From Mesorhabditis belari (Eukaryota; Nematoda; Chromadorea; Rhabditida; Rhabditidae): 64,000 nt of DNA. Under the pieces are notes generated by a model that ran no database searches, was not told where the DNA came from, and saw only the letters and a program-made list of their open reading frames with translations. The first letter of the stretch is position 1. Every line of letters starts with the position of its first letter. Location: the NCBI GenBank assembly GCA_958450365.1, contig CAUEEP010000924.1, positions 868,001 to 932,000 of the forward strand. Direction: 5' to 3'. The position numbers and the translations under genes were made by a program. Positions 46,098 to 56,949 of this stretch are shown piece after piece.

Positions 46098-46670
46098 CTA
46101 TTGGGTTGTCCAGTTATGAATGCGCGTTTTTACTATTTTGTAAATTTCTCAAGATATCGAACAGATGTAGATGAGTGTTATATATCATTCGAAAGCTGAA
46201 GATCTCCTCTACATTTTGGAATAAAAGAGTTTTTGAATTCATTCAACTTTTTGGGAAATTCACTGCACAAAGGGAGAGGTCGTTTTCGAAAAAACCCATT
46301 CCAGCTTAGCTATTCTTCAAGTTTTATGGTGGGGAAAAGAAAAGTAAAGATGCTCTGAAATTGTTATATTCTAAAAAAGAGTTGTATTGATATATCTATT
46401 GGCCAAACATCAAACGGTTAACTCAATTTGAGCGGAGCCAAAACTTGATCCAAAGGCACCCTTCCATTTTTTGGCCACCTCTTCTTCTGTGCAGTCAATT
46501 TGCCCAAAAGCTGGACAAATTCAAAAACTTTTTATATCAAAATGTAGAGGAGATCTTCAGCTTTCGAATAATACTCATATATATCTTTTTCTTGATCTTG
46601 ATCTTGATCGGTATCTTGAGAAATTTACAAAATAGTAAAAAACGCGCATTCATAACTGGACAACCCAATA
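46098..46670. mobile_element. Palindromic MITE family H, copy 2
   Basis: TATTGGGTTGTCCAGTTATG and CATAACTGGACAACCCAATA bound about 573 bp, closely similar to copy 1. The right end is only 20 bases before the hst-2 start codon. Confidence 0.9.
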
Positions 46671-46680
46671 CAACTTTCAG
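46671..46680 (+). promoter_or_regulatory. Likely spliced-leader acceptor of hst-2
   Basis: CAACTTTCAG ends nine bases before the ATG at 46690 and directly follows the MITE, so the outron or 5' intron would consist largely of the element. Confidence 0.45.
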
Positions 46681-46689
46681 AATGATATC

Positions 46690-49600
46690 ATGATTTCTAT
46701 TAGTCGAAATGGGCTTTTATTGAGCAATTTATTCCTCTTTCTGCTTTTCGTTCTCTACTTTAACCATCAAATCTCGAATCTGCAACAGGAGAGACAAATC
46801 TCCTATCAGAAAACACCGACTTATGGATCGATCATCATCTATAATCGGGTAAGAGCTACAGTAGTGGACAATGAAATATCATATTTGAAAAACGATTTAA
46901 CATTTCAAGGTCGATCATTTAACACCCAAACGCACACTGTAGCATAAAGCAGCGCGGAGAATAGAACGTTCAAAGTTAGACTACGCGATTGTATGCCCCT
47001 TATGGGATGGCGTTCTATTAGAGTATTTACGGTGATTGTTCCTAACAATCGCCGTAAATCTATCTAACAATCAACTATTAGCTTCCTATCTAAATAAAAA
47101 GTGTATCAAACTGCAGGTGCCAAAGACCGGATCCACCACTTTTACGAATGCGGTCGCTTACGATTTGGGGAAACAAAATGGCTTCACCACAGTTCACCTC
47201 AACATGACAAAGAATAAACCGGTGAGTAAACAATGAAAGTATAAATAGATAGATAGATAGATACTTTATTCAGGAAATGAAATAAAGTGCGCAAGATTTA
47301 AGGTTAATGAAATCGATACATGAATTCATACACATAAACACATAAACACATATGGTAGTTGTTAGAGAGAAGATTGGTAAATTAAACCCGAACTTTGTCC
47401 AAGTAAACTGATCAAATGCATAGAGTGTGTTTCTCTCAAGTAATGGCTTTCTACAACGCGGTCTTTAAAGGTCAAATCTCCAGAAATTCCTCCAGATATT
47501 CATTGTTTTTTAACTGAATATCTGAAGGTTTTCGCTTTGAAGAAAGCGTTATCGAAAGCCATTACTTTTTTTTATCTGTCTTCGCACTTAGGTTCCTATT
47601 TGCGCAGATCTCAACCTGCTTCAACATTTCTCTATCCCTTGCTATTGTCATCCAGTGTTTCCTATCTTGGTTGTTCCTGGTTCGAAGTCTTCGACTTGCT
47701 TGTGCTGGTGGTGGTTGCACTCTAGCCATCCTTTCTCTGTCCGTGCCACTCTTGTGATCCACCTCGTTGCTGGTCTTCCGATGGGCCTCTTCTGGTCTCG
47801 TGGTAGCCACTCTGTGATCCGTATCGTCCATCTGTCGTCTGTTCTTCTGGCTACGTTGCCAGCCCATCTGAGTCTTTTTCTCTCGATCACCTCCACTGGA
47901 TCTCTGAGTCCCGAGAGCTGGCGCATATCCGTACTTCTTAGATCTTGGAAAACCATTACTTGAGAGGAATATATCTATCTTTTGGCTTTGAAGGGCACGT
48001 TATAGAAAGCCAATACTTGAGAAGGAATATATCTATCCATGGAACAAAATCCAATCCAAAAATCTAGTGTCCGGAGAAAAGTGGTCATCGGTTTGAGTAT
48101 GGGAAAATTTTCTCGGTTGATTTTTCAAGGCTCATCATGGTGTCAGAATTGGTTTTACCTCAGGCGTCACACAGAAAGATCAAGTTGAATGTTGAAGTTG
48201 ATTTTATAGATCGTCACACAACAAGATGAGGTTGATTTTGATGGTTTTATGAGGTCATGCATCGGTTGGTGAGCTCAAAATCCACATAGAGATGAAAAGC
48301 ACACTTTTAAATTCCTCTATCACCGCAAATCTTTCTACTTTTTCTTTCTATAAATTTGTCTATAGGAAACACTAGATGACAATAGCAAGGGATAGAGAAA
48401 TGTAGAAGCATTTTGTGATCTGCTCAAAATAGGCACACCTAACTGCGAAGACAGATCAAAAAAAGTAATGGCTTTCTATAACGTGCCCCAAGCGCCTCAG
48501 TATTCAGTAAAACAATGATATCTGGAGGAAAGGCCGCGTTGTAGGCCTACTGCTCTATACTGACGTTTCTGGACAAAGTTAATTTTAATTTGCCAATCTT
48601 CTAATCGTTAACAATCCGCCAATCCAACCTGCCAATCAACAAAACTGTGACTTTCTAGGTTATGAGTCTGCCCGATCAAGAGTACTTTATTCGAAATGTC
48701 AGCAGTTGGACGGATATGCAACCAATGTTTTTGCATGGCCATGTTTCATTCATTGACTTTACAAAGTGAGAAAAGAAATGAAGAATTAGAAGGAATTCGA
48801 AGGAATTAAAGAATTGAATGCGAATGAAATTAGAGAAATTTAGATTCGGCTATCCCCAACCAATCTACATCAATTTGTTGAGAGAGCCGTTGGATCGCCT
48901 ACTATCACATTACTATTTCTTGAGATTCGGTGACAATTTTCGAGTCGGTTTGAAGAGGAGCAGAGCCGGGAATAATGAGGTGTGTACTTTGTGTGGGCTT
49001 AAACGCAAGAAACCCACCATTTCTGGCGTGAATGGTGTGGCATTTTTGACTGTAAAGTGATAAAGAAATGTCGGAAATCGTATAGGATTTGCATTTGGAT
49101 TATATTGGGTTGGTGAATTGAAAACTGCCGGACTTTGAACTAAACTTTGGACTTTGTTTTATTCAACATAAAACCATCAATTCATTTCAAATAATTTCCA
49201 TTATTATTGACGACTTCTGCCCATTTTACAGGCAATTTGCGGATTCCTCTTTCGTAGTAGGATTTTGGTTTGTGTGTGAGACAAGTGTGAGACTCAAAAA
49301 TGGAGGACTGGAAATGGAGACTGGAGATCCCAGTTTGAGCACTTTCTTCAAAAGAAACCCATTTTGGTGCCAATAGAAAAGTTGTAGAGAATTAAAAATT
49401 AGGCCTAAAGCCAAATTTCCAAAAAGATACACTTAACAGTTTCGCTTAAAATGCAAGTTTTGTGAAAATTCGTAAATTTGGCATTTCTTAAAACCCAGCG
49501 TTTGAATCGTTCTGAAAATTTGGATATAAGCTCGATTTTTGATTCTCTACAACATTTCCATTGACACCAAAATGGGTTTCTTTTGAAGAAAGTGCTCAAA

Positions 49601-52600
49601 CTGTCACATATGACCATAGCCCACAGTTTTCAATTCACCAACCCAATACTTTCCTAATTATTTGAAAATCTCGGATGAATTTCTTTGGATTATACTTGGA
49701 TTTTCTTTTCCTGAGAAAGCTGAAATAGTGAATTATGATTTTGGTTCTTTACGGATAACGGGGGTAACGGAACTAGCTTAAACAATAATCGCCCGGGCGA
49801 CGGAGTGAAGGGGGGGGCAAGTTTTTAACCAACTTGTAGCTCATTTTTAAACCCCTTAAAATTGTCAGATCAGAAAGTTTTAATAAGATTTAGATAGCTT
49901 AGAACGTCAGCTTTCAGAAACTATTTGTTTGATCACAAGTTATTAACAAAAATCTATCTAAAATGGGGTTGCAAGTTGGCCAAAAACTTGGCCCGCGTCG
50001 ATAATCGCTCGGCTCCTCGTTTTCCGTAAAAATCCGACACTTTTCCCAGGTATTTCTAGGCAAGCAACATCGTAACGTTCTATGCTATCTGAATTTGATT
50101 AAAATTCCCTGATCTAATAAGTTTAAGGTGTTTAAAAATCAGCTACAAGTTTTTGTTTTTTGACCAATTTGTAGCTCATTTTTAAACGCCTTAAAATTGT
50201 CAGATCAGAAAGTTTTAATAAGATTTAGATAGCTTAAAACGTTAGCTTTTAGAAACTATTTGTTTTATCAAAAGTTATTAACAAAAATCTATCTAAAATC
50301 GGGTTGCAAGTTGGCCAAAAACTTGGCCCGCGTCGATAATCGTTCGGCTCCCGTTATCCGTAAAGCACCATCCGTAAAGCACCAGTAAAGCATCATAACT
50401 TGTATTAACCACTCTTCTATCAGCTTATCTTGTTTAAAGCTTCAAATCTGCCTAGACTTTTGATCAATGCGTTCAACGAGGCGGTCACGATTGCGATGTG
50501 AAACAGCTCTGGATTCAGATACCCTATTTTTGTGGTCATCACACATTTTGCAGGTAAAGTACTGCCCTTTTAACTCGTATACAGTTTTTAATTGTGTAAA
50601 TATTGTAGGACCATGGTTTTAAAGTCTTACAAATGAAGTTAGAGCTTGGATTGTTGAAATCTAGAAGAAGAAAAGTGATCGTTAAGTGAGCTTCGGGGAG
50701 ATTCCGTTTTCAACACCATTATCGGCATTTGAAGTCAAAGAAAAGGGATAATGACTAATGGCTTGAACATAAAAACTGAACTAAAGGCCAAATAAATAGG
50801 CTACTTTTGTAATGTCTAAGAAAATTAGCATTTAAAGCCTGTTGCCTCAAGGGAACAGCTTTAGAAGATCAGCCTCAATAAAAGCCTTTAGGGAAAGGCA
50901 CGAATACTTCATTTCAACGATAAACATTTAGTAAATTGATCAATAATGAGCAAATTGTGTAAAAGAAATAAACTTGGCTTAATTTGTTATTTTAAAAGAG
51001 TTCTTTTTGATAAATAAGCCAAGCCAAACTCAAGCTTTCCCATAGAAAGTGAATTTTGAAAGTGAATTGGGTTTAGCCAATTCAAAAGCTCTATGGTACT
51101 TGAAGCCAATGAGAATAATACAAAAATATCCATAGAATAATATCCATAGAATATCCATAGAATAGTAAGGAATACAAATGAAGGCTAGAGCCAAGCAAAG
51201 CCAAGCCAGAGCAAGATGAATTCTGAACAGGCAAGGTCAGCGCCAGGCCACGATTCAAATTCTTATCTTGTCAGGCCAAAGTTAGAAGTAGGCTAAGAGC
51301 CAGAACATAAAAAGAGGTAGGCTAACAGCCAGAAGCCAGGTCAGGGATTGAAGCCTAACTTGCCCTTACTAGGGAAAGGCACGAGCTCAAGGTGAGCTTT
51401 TGTCTGAACATCTAGTGCACTTTATAGAAATCATAGAATAGGAGGAATCTGAATCTGAAATCAATCGCTCAAATGACTTTCCAGGCGGTTAAAACATTAG
51501 TCGAAAATTTACCGTCAAAACGGATGCTTTAAAAGGCTCTTTTCTAGCCGAGAAAAGTTACGTTGATGGCCTAATGGATAAGGCATTAGGCTCAGGTTTA
51601 GGCTTAGGCTTAGGCTCAGGCTTAGGCTTAGGCATTAAGCTTAGGCATTAGGCTTAGGCTTAGGCTTAGGCATTAGGCTTAGGCATCAGGCTTAGGCATC
51701 AGGCTTAGGCATTAAGCTTAGGCATTGGGCTCAGGCTTAGGCATTAGGCTTAAGCATTAGGGATTAGACTTAGGCATTAGGCTAAGGCATTAAGCTTAGG
51801 CTTAGGCTTAGGCATTAGGCTATTAAGCACACATGATCAAGGTTCGATCCCCGGTGCAGCTTTTGGTTTTTGCCAAAAGCTCACCTTTAGTTTATGCCTT
51901 TCTCTAAGCATAAACTCAAGGTGCAGTAAGCAAAGCACATAACTGTCCTAAAACTGAACATTTTAGTGAAGTGGGCAATCGAGAAGCTCTTGAGACAGCA
52001 AAACGCCATCTGATCGAGCACTATCTCTTAGTGGGAACCTCAGATCGAATGCGAGATTTCATAGCTATTCTCGATCTTTCGCTACCGAAGTTTTTCCGAG
52101 GAGCTCTCGAGCATTTTGACTCCTTAGATGGTTTGAATTTAAATGATAAACACTACAGGGTGCAGCACTACTGACTGCAGCATTACTGACTCAAATTTTT
52201 CTAAAAAACTTTCCACAAGAAATTTTATGTATTATTCACTATTTGAAAGCTTTAATTCTCAGCTATATTAACTGAAAAAGAGTTTTTTGTTTGGAAAAAG
52301 TTTCGGATCCTTAAGATGACTCACAGCAAATACCACTCGGCGCGCTACATCTCCGAGTCTTCTTGGTTATCGATTCTCGTTACTGATCGACTGATCACTT
52401 CAGGAGCACTCTACTTCACTGAGCATAATCACCCCACACAAGTTTTCAGCTCCTTGCTTAACCGAGATGAGTCTGTGTGGATGTCTAACCGACAAGTACC
52501 CATTTTTCTTGGTGTTCTAGATCAAATCCTCTCTGTGAGATCCTTCCTTAATGGCAAATTTGTGCATAATTTATCAAGATAAATCTATTTCAATAATGAT

Positions 52601-54011
52601 TGGTTAACAATTGGTTTTGGTTTTGTTCATCAATTGTTGAAGCCCAAACAAAAACCTTTCTCCGTTTCCCAGTGCCTTGACGCAGAGCGCGAGCCTTTTC
52701 TTTGAGCTAGAAATCACCTTCATTCCGTCAAGCTTGCTTTGGTTTAAACTCATAAACTCGTTAAAAGTTTATTCAACTAAAAAAAGCCTCTTTTGAAACT
52801 CTTTTCCTAGTAAACCAAGAAAAAACAGTAACGCGCCGAGGGGTATCTGCTTTATTTCTAGAAATCACCTTCAGAGTCGCCTTCAGGATTCGAAAGTTTT
52901 TCCAATCAAAAAAACTCTTTTTTAGCTAATATAGCTGGGAATTAGACCTTAAACAAAAGAGTTCTTGTAAAGTTTCTTTGGAAAAATAGGGATGCAAAAT
53001 TCTGTAAACTTGGATCAGTAATTCTCATTGGGTTGGTGAATTGAAAACTGCCGGACTTTGAACTAAAATTTATTCAACATAAAACGATCAATCCATTCCA
53101 AATAATTTCCATTATTATTGACGACTTCTGCCCATTTTACAGGCAATTTTCGGATTCCTCTTTCGTAGTAGGATTTTGGTTTGTGTGTGAGACAAGTGTG
53201 AGACTCAAAAATGGAGGACTGGAGATGTTCATATGTCACAGTTTGAGCACTTTCTTCAAAAGAAACCCATTTTGGTGTCAATAGAAAAGTTGTAGAGAAT
53301 CAAAAATTAGGCTTACAGCCAAATTTCCAAAAAGATACACTTAGTAGTTTCGCTTAAAATGCAAGTTTTGTGAAAATTCGTAAATTTGGCATTTCTTGAA
53401 AACCAGTTTTTGACTCGTTCTGAAAATTTGGATATAAGCCTAATTTTTGATTCTCTACAACTTTTCCATTGACACCAAAATGGGTTTCTTTTGAAGAAAG
53501 TGCTCAAACTGTCACATATGACAATAGCTCGCAGTTTTCAATTCACCAACCCAATATAACTGGATTTATTTTAAACCAGGATTCAGCTCGTTTCCTTCAA
53601 TTTTCAAATTCAGAAACCCGTTCTCATCTTCGCTCAACAAAGAAGAAAATCGAGCCATCTGATCAAACGATTTCGATCATCAAAATGAGTGGCGCCTATC
53701 AATTAGAAAGAGAATTCTACGATTTTGCCAGAAATCACTTTGACGCCATATTTATGTGCGTTATATTGCGTTTCAAAAGTTTTTTTTTAAACATATTGCA
53801 GTTTATGCAAATTTGTTTCTTATGATTAGAATGATTAGCAGTCAAGAAGTTCTATTAGAAGTCTAGAAGTGCAAATAGAAGCTTTCTTTCTTCAGCTCTC
53901 TTCAGGAAATCAAGAAAAATTTTCAGGAAAGCCACGAACGGTACGGGAAAGTTGACGAATCTGCTTCGAAAATCACAATTTCATTACGAGAAGATCAAAA
54001 CCTTTCACTGA
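46690..54011 (+). CDS. hst-2: Heparan sulfate 2-O-sulfotransferase
   Basis: Golgi enzyme that puts sulfate from PAPS on the 2-O position of uronic acids in heparan sulfate. Eight exons join in phase: 46690-46848, 47117-47221, 48659-48765, 48844-48979, 50456-50553, 51967-52130, 53614-53755 and 53927-54011 (TGA), totalling 996 bases and 331 residues, the family's size. An earlier ATG at 46682 stops after three codons. Residues 8-24 are the signal anchor ([17 protein letters not shown]). The 5'-phosphosulfate loop [11 protein letters not shown] starts at 54. [13 protein letters not shown] carries the catalytic His114 and His116 pair. [15 protein letters not shown] (about 135-148) holds the 3'-phosphate site, followed by [56 protein letters not shown] and the C-terminal FHYEKIK. 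Introns hold a LINE remnant, two MITEs and a TTAGGC array. Confidence 0.96.
46859..47040. mobile_element. Small foldback-type insertion in hst-2 intron 1
   Basis: Begins with GTAGTGGACAATGAAATATC (also near 39940) and contains AATAGAACGTTCAAAGTTAGACTACGCG (shown here in full only as a landmark: its first 20 bases are AATAGAACGTTCAAAGTTAG) and GTTCTATTAGAGTATTTACGG-type ends like those at 61246-61323. Confidence 0.5.
47562..47963 (-). pseudogene. RTE-like LINE reverse transcriptase, C-terminal fragment
   Basis: The minus strand encodes a motif series typical of the C-terminus of nematode non-LTR elements: [20 protein letters not shown], then [23 protein letters not shown], and in a second frame [16 protein letters not shown]. 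One frameshift and the loss of everything upstream make it a remnant. It lies in hst-2 intron 2, on the opposite strand. Confidence 0.75.
48057..48365 (+). repeat. Dispersed repeat, copy 2 (partner 4745-5060)
   Basis: Shares ordered blocks with 4745-5060, including TCGGTTTGAGT, TTGATTTTTCAAG, TGTCAGAATTGG and GAGCTCAAAATCCA. Located in hst-2 intron 2. Confidence 0.75.
49105..49647. mobile_element. Mariner-derived MITE, copy 2
   Basis: TTGGGTTGGTGAATTGAAAA and its complement bound 543 bp. The internal inverted repeat and the minus-strand [15 protein letters not shown] remnant match copy 1. It lies in hst-2 intron 4. Confidence 0.9.
49775..50375 (+). repeat. Direct duplication in hst-2 intron 4
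   Basis: Two roughly 200-bp blocks (about 49830-50015 and 50160-50350) share TTGTAGCTCATTTTTAAAC, TTGTCAGATCAGAAAGTTTT, AGTTATTAACAAAAATCTAT and GCAAGTTGGCCAAAAACTTG. The segment between them holds part of the sequence inverted. Confidence 0.9.
51555..51862 (+). repeat. tRNA-like sequence split by an interstitial TTAGGC array
   Basis: GATGGCCTAATGGATAAGGC at about 51564-51583 is an excellent A box of the tRNA-Arg kind. It runs directly into about 240 bp of TTAGGC, TCAGGC and ATTAGGC units, and the array ends at ATTAAGCACACATGATCAAG followed by the B box GGTTCGATCCCCGG. The array replaces the anticodon arm. It lies in hst-2 intron 5. Confidence 0.75.
53028..53555. mobile_element. Mariner-derived MITE, copy 3
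   Basis: Same ends and internal structure as copies 1 and 2. It ends about 60 bases before the seventh hst-2 exon. Confidence 0.9.
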
Positions 54012-54059
54012 ATTTGTATGAGACTGAGCTTATCTCTGATTTTCTTGAATTTACTACCA

Positions 54060-54650
54060 AAAGAAGGTCAACTGGATGTAATGGCCAAATGACAAATGAT
54101 CATTAGAGGCAGAATTTCAAGCTGATTCCGAATCGGCTTTCCGTTTTTGCTAAACAGCACTCTGTCAAAAGTTATACACGTTTAAAGTTTCGTATGTAAT
54201 TACAGAAAAAAGGCCATCGAGAATCATTCATCGAATTTACAAACAGGTTTCCCAGAGGCTTTGGCAGGTAGTGATGGGTGATAGCCGGCTAGAGGACAAG
54301 GCAAACCCTCTCAGGTTCAACTCTGCTGTCCATTGGCCATTACATCCATTGCAAAAGGTAAACTGCGGTCTCGAACCCCTCTAGCCGTCCTCTAGTCGAC
54401 TACCACCCATCACTGCCTGCCAAAGCCTCTGGGAAATCTGTTTGAGCTCTGGGAAATCTCTCCTAAATTCGAGGGATGATTCTCGATGACCTTTCTTCTG
54501 CAATTCCATACAAGACTTTGAGCGCTTATGACTTTTGACAGAGTGCTGTTTAGCAAAAACCGAAAGCGGATTCGGAATCAGCTTGGAATTCTGCGTCGAA
54601 TGATCTATGGCTTATGTCATTTGTCCACCACATTCAGTTGACCTTCCCTT
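54060..54650. mobile_element. Foldback element downstream of hst-2
   Basis: AAAGAAGGTCAACTG and CAGTTGACCTTCCCTT ends, with inner arms CAGCACTCTGTCAAAAGT, GATTCCGAATC and CCTCTAGCCG around a centre near 54350. It begins about 50 bases after the hst-2 stop, so it probably lies in or next to the 3' UTR. Confidence 0.9.
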
Positions 54651-54958
54651 GTAAGAATACAGAAATCCCTTAGAGCTTCAAGTCACGACTCAATCATTGC
54701 CTCAATCTACTCAAACTCTCCAAAAATCCAATCAAACTGATCAGTAAGCACTGATCTTTTTCCGTTTGCCATATTTTCAATCAATCACTTCATCCTTTTC
54801 AACGGGTATTCCTTTATTTACTTCATTTCCTTTATTTCCTTCATTTCCTTTATTTCCTTAATTTACTTCATTTCCTTTATTTCCTTGATTTCAAATGCTA
54901 GAAGAATAAATAGTTTTAAACGAGAATATTTTATTGGGTATTTCACCCTGAGTACTCC
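54651..54958. other. Intergenic, microsatellite only
   Basis: A TTTCCTTTATTTCCTTCA-type repeat occupies 54800-54895. Nothing else seen. Confidence 0.5.
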
Positions 54959-55147
54959 ACTAAGTGCCCCCTTGCCAGAGGCATTTTTCATTTTTCTCGA
55001 CGCACAGTTTACCAATTTGGATGTTTTTGGTTTTATTCGATGCGTCTAACTCTCCTCTATCCAATGAAACCAAAAACATCCCAATTGGTAAATTGTGCGT
55101 CGAGAAAAACGGAAAATGCCTCTGAGAAGGGGGAAACTTAGGGGGCA
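54959..55147. mobile_element. Short foldback element
   Basis: CTAAGTGCCCCCTTGCCAGA and its near-complement, with TCTCGACGCACAGTTTACCA arms, around a 30-base loop. Confidence 0.9.
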
Positions 55148-55699
55148 AATGTTTAATTTAATGTTTTTAATGTTTAATTTAATATTTCTAATGTTAAAAA
55201 CTGTTAAATAGTGTAGACTTTCTTATGGTTAAACAAGAACAAGAACAAAAACAACTGAAAGATCGCATGGAGAACTAGGATTTGACTCCATTTCAGTGCA
55301 ATTTGGTGATCGAGTTTCAATGAATCGATTTTTGAAATATCAGATTTTTGCTAAACTGTAAAAATAGGCTCGAGTTTATTCAAACTGTAGTGTTTTTTTT
55401 GACGATTTTTGTTTTCATAAAACAATTTCGAGCGAGAGCTAAACGAGCTAAACGACTTGCAAGCTCAAAAGTCTCCATAAATATTGAACAGAGTCGATAA
55501 GAATTATAGCTATCACCAAAAAGTAACCTTACAAATGTAAACTTTAAAATAATCAGAAAAATAATCAAAAAAAAAACAATTAAAAATGAAAATCTTAACA
55601 AAGAAAAAGCTCGTAAAAGAAAGGTGGAATTAAAAAAAAAATTAAAATTGATAAATGCGATCATATTTACAAAATTAGATAGAAAAATGAAACTAATAG
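55148..55699. other. Intergenic, no gene seen
   Basis: AT-rich. The Phe/Ile-rich minus-strand frame at 55380-55727 reflects A/T runs and has no splice or domain support. Confidence 0.4.
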
Positions 55700-56110
55700 T
55701 ATTTTCTCTAATAGTAGTGCACCTCACCGAGCCGAGTTGATGACTATTTTACAGTTCTCAAGCTTTCACAGAAGCTCAACACTCAAATCCCCCACTAGAT
55801 CTCACCGTCAGCTACATTTTAGGTACCACATCGATAGGTTTTGATAGGTTACCCCACATCGATAGGCTCTGATAAGCGGTTCTCGAGATTTCGAGGAATT
55901 TAGGCGACGCTCTTGGTGCACTACTATTAGAGAAAATACGGTATTCTGTATTTTCTCTAATTATAGTGCCCTCTCCCCCTCCGCCCGGCCGAGCCGAGTT
56001 GACGGCTATTTTACAGTTCCCAAGCCTTCACAGAAGCTCAACACTCAAATCCCCCACTAGATCTCATTGTCAGCTACATTTTCCGACCCCCATTTCCGAC
56101 ATTTTCCGAT
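55700..56110. repeat. Dispersed repeat G, copies 2 and 3
   Basis: Copy 2 (55700-55942) has terminal inverted repeats TATTTTCTCTAATAGTAGTG and CACTACTATTAGAGAAAATA. Copy 3 (55947-56110) follows directly and is cut short, joining a half-element like the arm at 26896-27121 (56115-56240). Confidence 0.85.
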
Positions 56111-56240
56111 CATTTTCTGTAGACAAAATTTCAGAGGAATCAGTCAAGAAAAGGTCGAGAAAACGACGGTGGAATTAGGTTCGGATTGGAATTCTTACAT
56201 GTCTATTGGAAATGTCTATTGGTTGGAATTCTTCCATGTC

Positions 56241-56568
56241 TTCTGATGACTTAATCAATTTCAACCAATCATAGCTTTTTTTCCTTTTAGAAAAACCCTT
56301 TAAGAGAGTAAAAAAAGTGCTTTAACCAAAGTTTTTACACAAAATTAGCATAAACAAAAAAAAACTCAAATGTTTCGTGGAATGTTATCGAAAAAAATGT
56401 AGTTAGATAGATTTAAATTACCCTAAAGTCTTGAGTATAAGTTCATCCGAGTATAAGTTCTGCCTTAATTTACATTCGCTTTGGCTTAATTTCGCTTAAT
56501 TGCTTTGATTTTCTTTTTGTTGGGTTTTTATACATTTTTATTGTTATATAAACTTTTATTATTGTTCT
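56241..56568. other. Intergenic, no gene seen
   Basis: AT-rich with short A tracts; no feature supported. Confidence 0.4.
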
Positions 56569-56640
56569 TGAAGCGCGGGATACTACAGGGTGACAGCCTA
56601 TCACCATTGCTATTTGTTATGTGTGCATGGATACATCCAG
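56569..56640 (+). pseudogene. Non-LTR reverse transcriptase fragment
   Basis: LKRGILQGDSLSPLLFVM matches the conserved R-G-x-x-Q-G-D-x-x-S-P-x-L-F block of LINE reverse transcriptases. Only about 24 codons are recognisable. The open frame continuing to 56798 is not obviously RT. Confidence 0.7.
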
Positions 56641-56857
56641 ACGATAGTGTTGAAGAAGACGCTGGAAGCATCTCTTTCGACCGTCGACGTGGACTTTGGC
56701 CGGATGAAGAGGCCAGGGAGGGATCCATAAGACTGAGCACCGGCGAGGAGCAGGGCGGACGCGCCGAGCCACGCCCGGAGCAACAAATAACAGCATAAAA
56801 TTGCTATAACCCTCAATAAATTTACTTCTATTATTGCTCTTAAAAAGCAAAAAAGTT

Positions 56858-56905
56858 ATGCTGCAGCGGGGTTCGAACCCTCGACACACCGCACCGGAGA
56901 CAGCC
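56858..56905 (-). other. B-box-like fragment
   Basis: On the minus strand GAGGGTTCGAACCCCGCTGC has the T-arm form of a tRNA, followed by GCA, but no matching A box or acceptor stem. It falls in the 3' flank of the GPCR-globin gene. Confidence 0.25.
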
Positions 56906-56949
56906 GTCAATTTGCATGCGAAAACCAAACAGAACTTATACTCGCGACT

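Larger units (their letters stand above)
32820..46678. other. Gene-poor intergenic block
   Basis: Between tpst-1 and hst-2 I see no supported gene. The block holds the palindromes, MITEs, minisatellites and tRNA-like fragments listed separately. I see nothing recognisable in 32820-33425, 33936-34165, 35926-36045, 37445-38155, 39011-39380, 39945-40525, 40711-41465, 41801-42000, 42561-42900, 43569-44155 and 44881-45365, beyond AT-rich sequence and short microsatellites. A minus-strand open frame at 41070-41384 resembles a pyrimidine-rich leader with a possible short first exon (MNSSCQIRN before GTAAAG), but no partner exon was found. Confidence 0.4.

Noticed and set aside
51585..51825. Chromosome end or healed telomere
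   Set aside because: The TTAGGC array is degenerate, embedded in an hst-2 intron, and its flank recurs at 19.2 kb.
52316..52582. Intact 88-codon plus-strand frame in hst-2 intron 6
   Set aside because: Considered as an extra exon or nested gene. It has no acceptor or donor of fitting phase, the hst-2 frame is complete without it, and I recognise no domain.
55380..55727. 115-residue Phe/Ile-rich minus-strand frame
   Set aside because: Composition follows A/T runs; no splice sites or domain.
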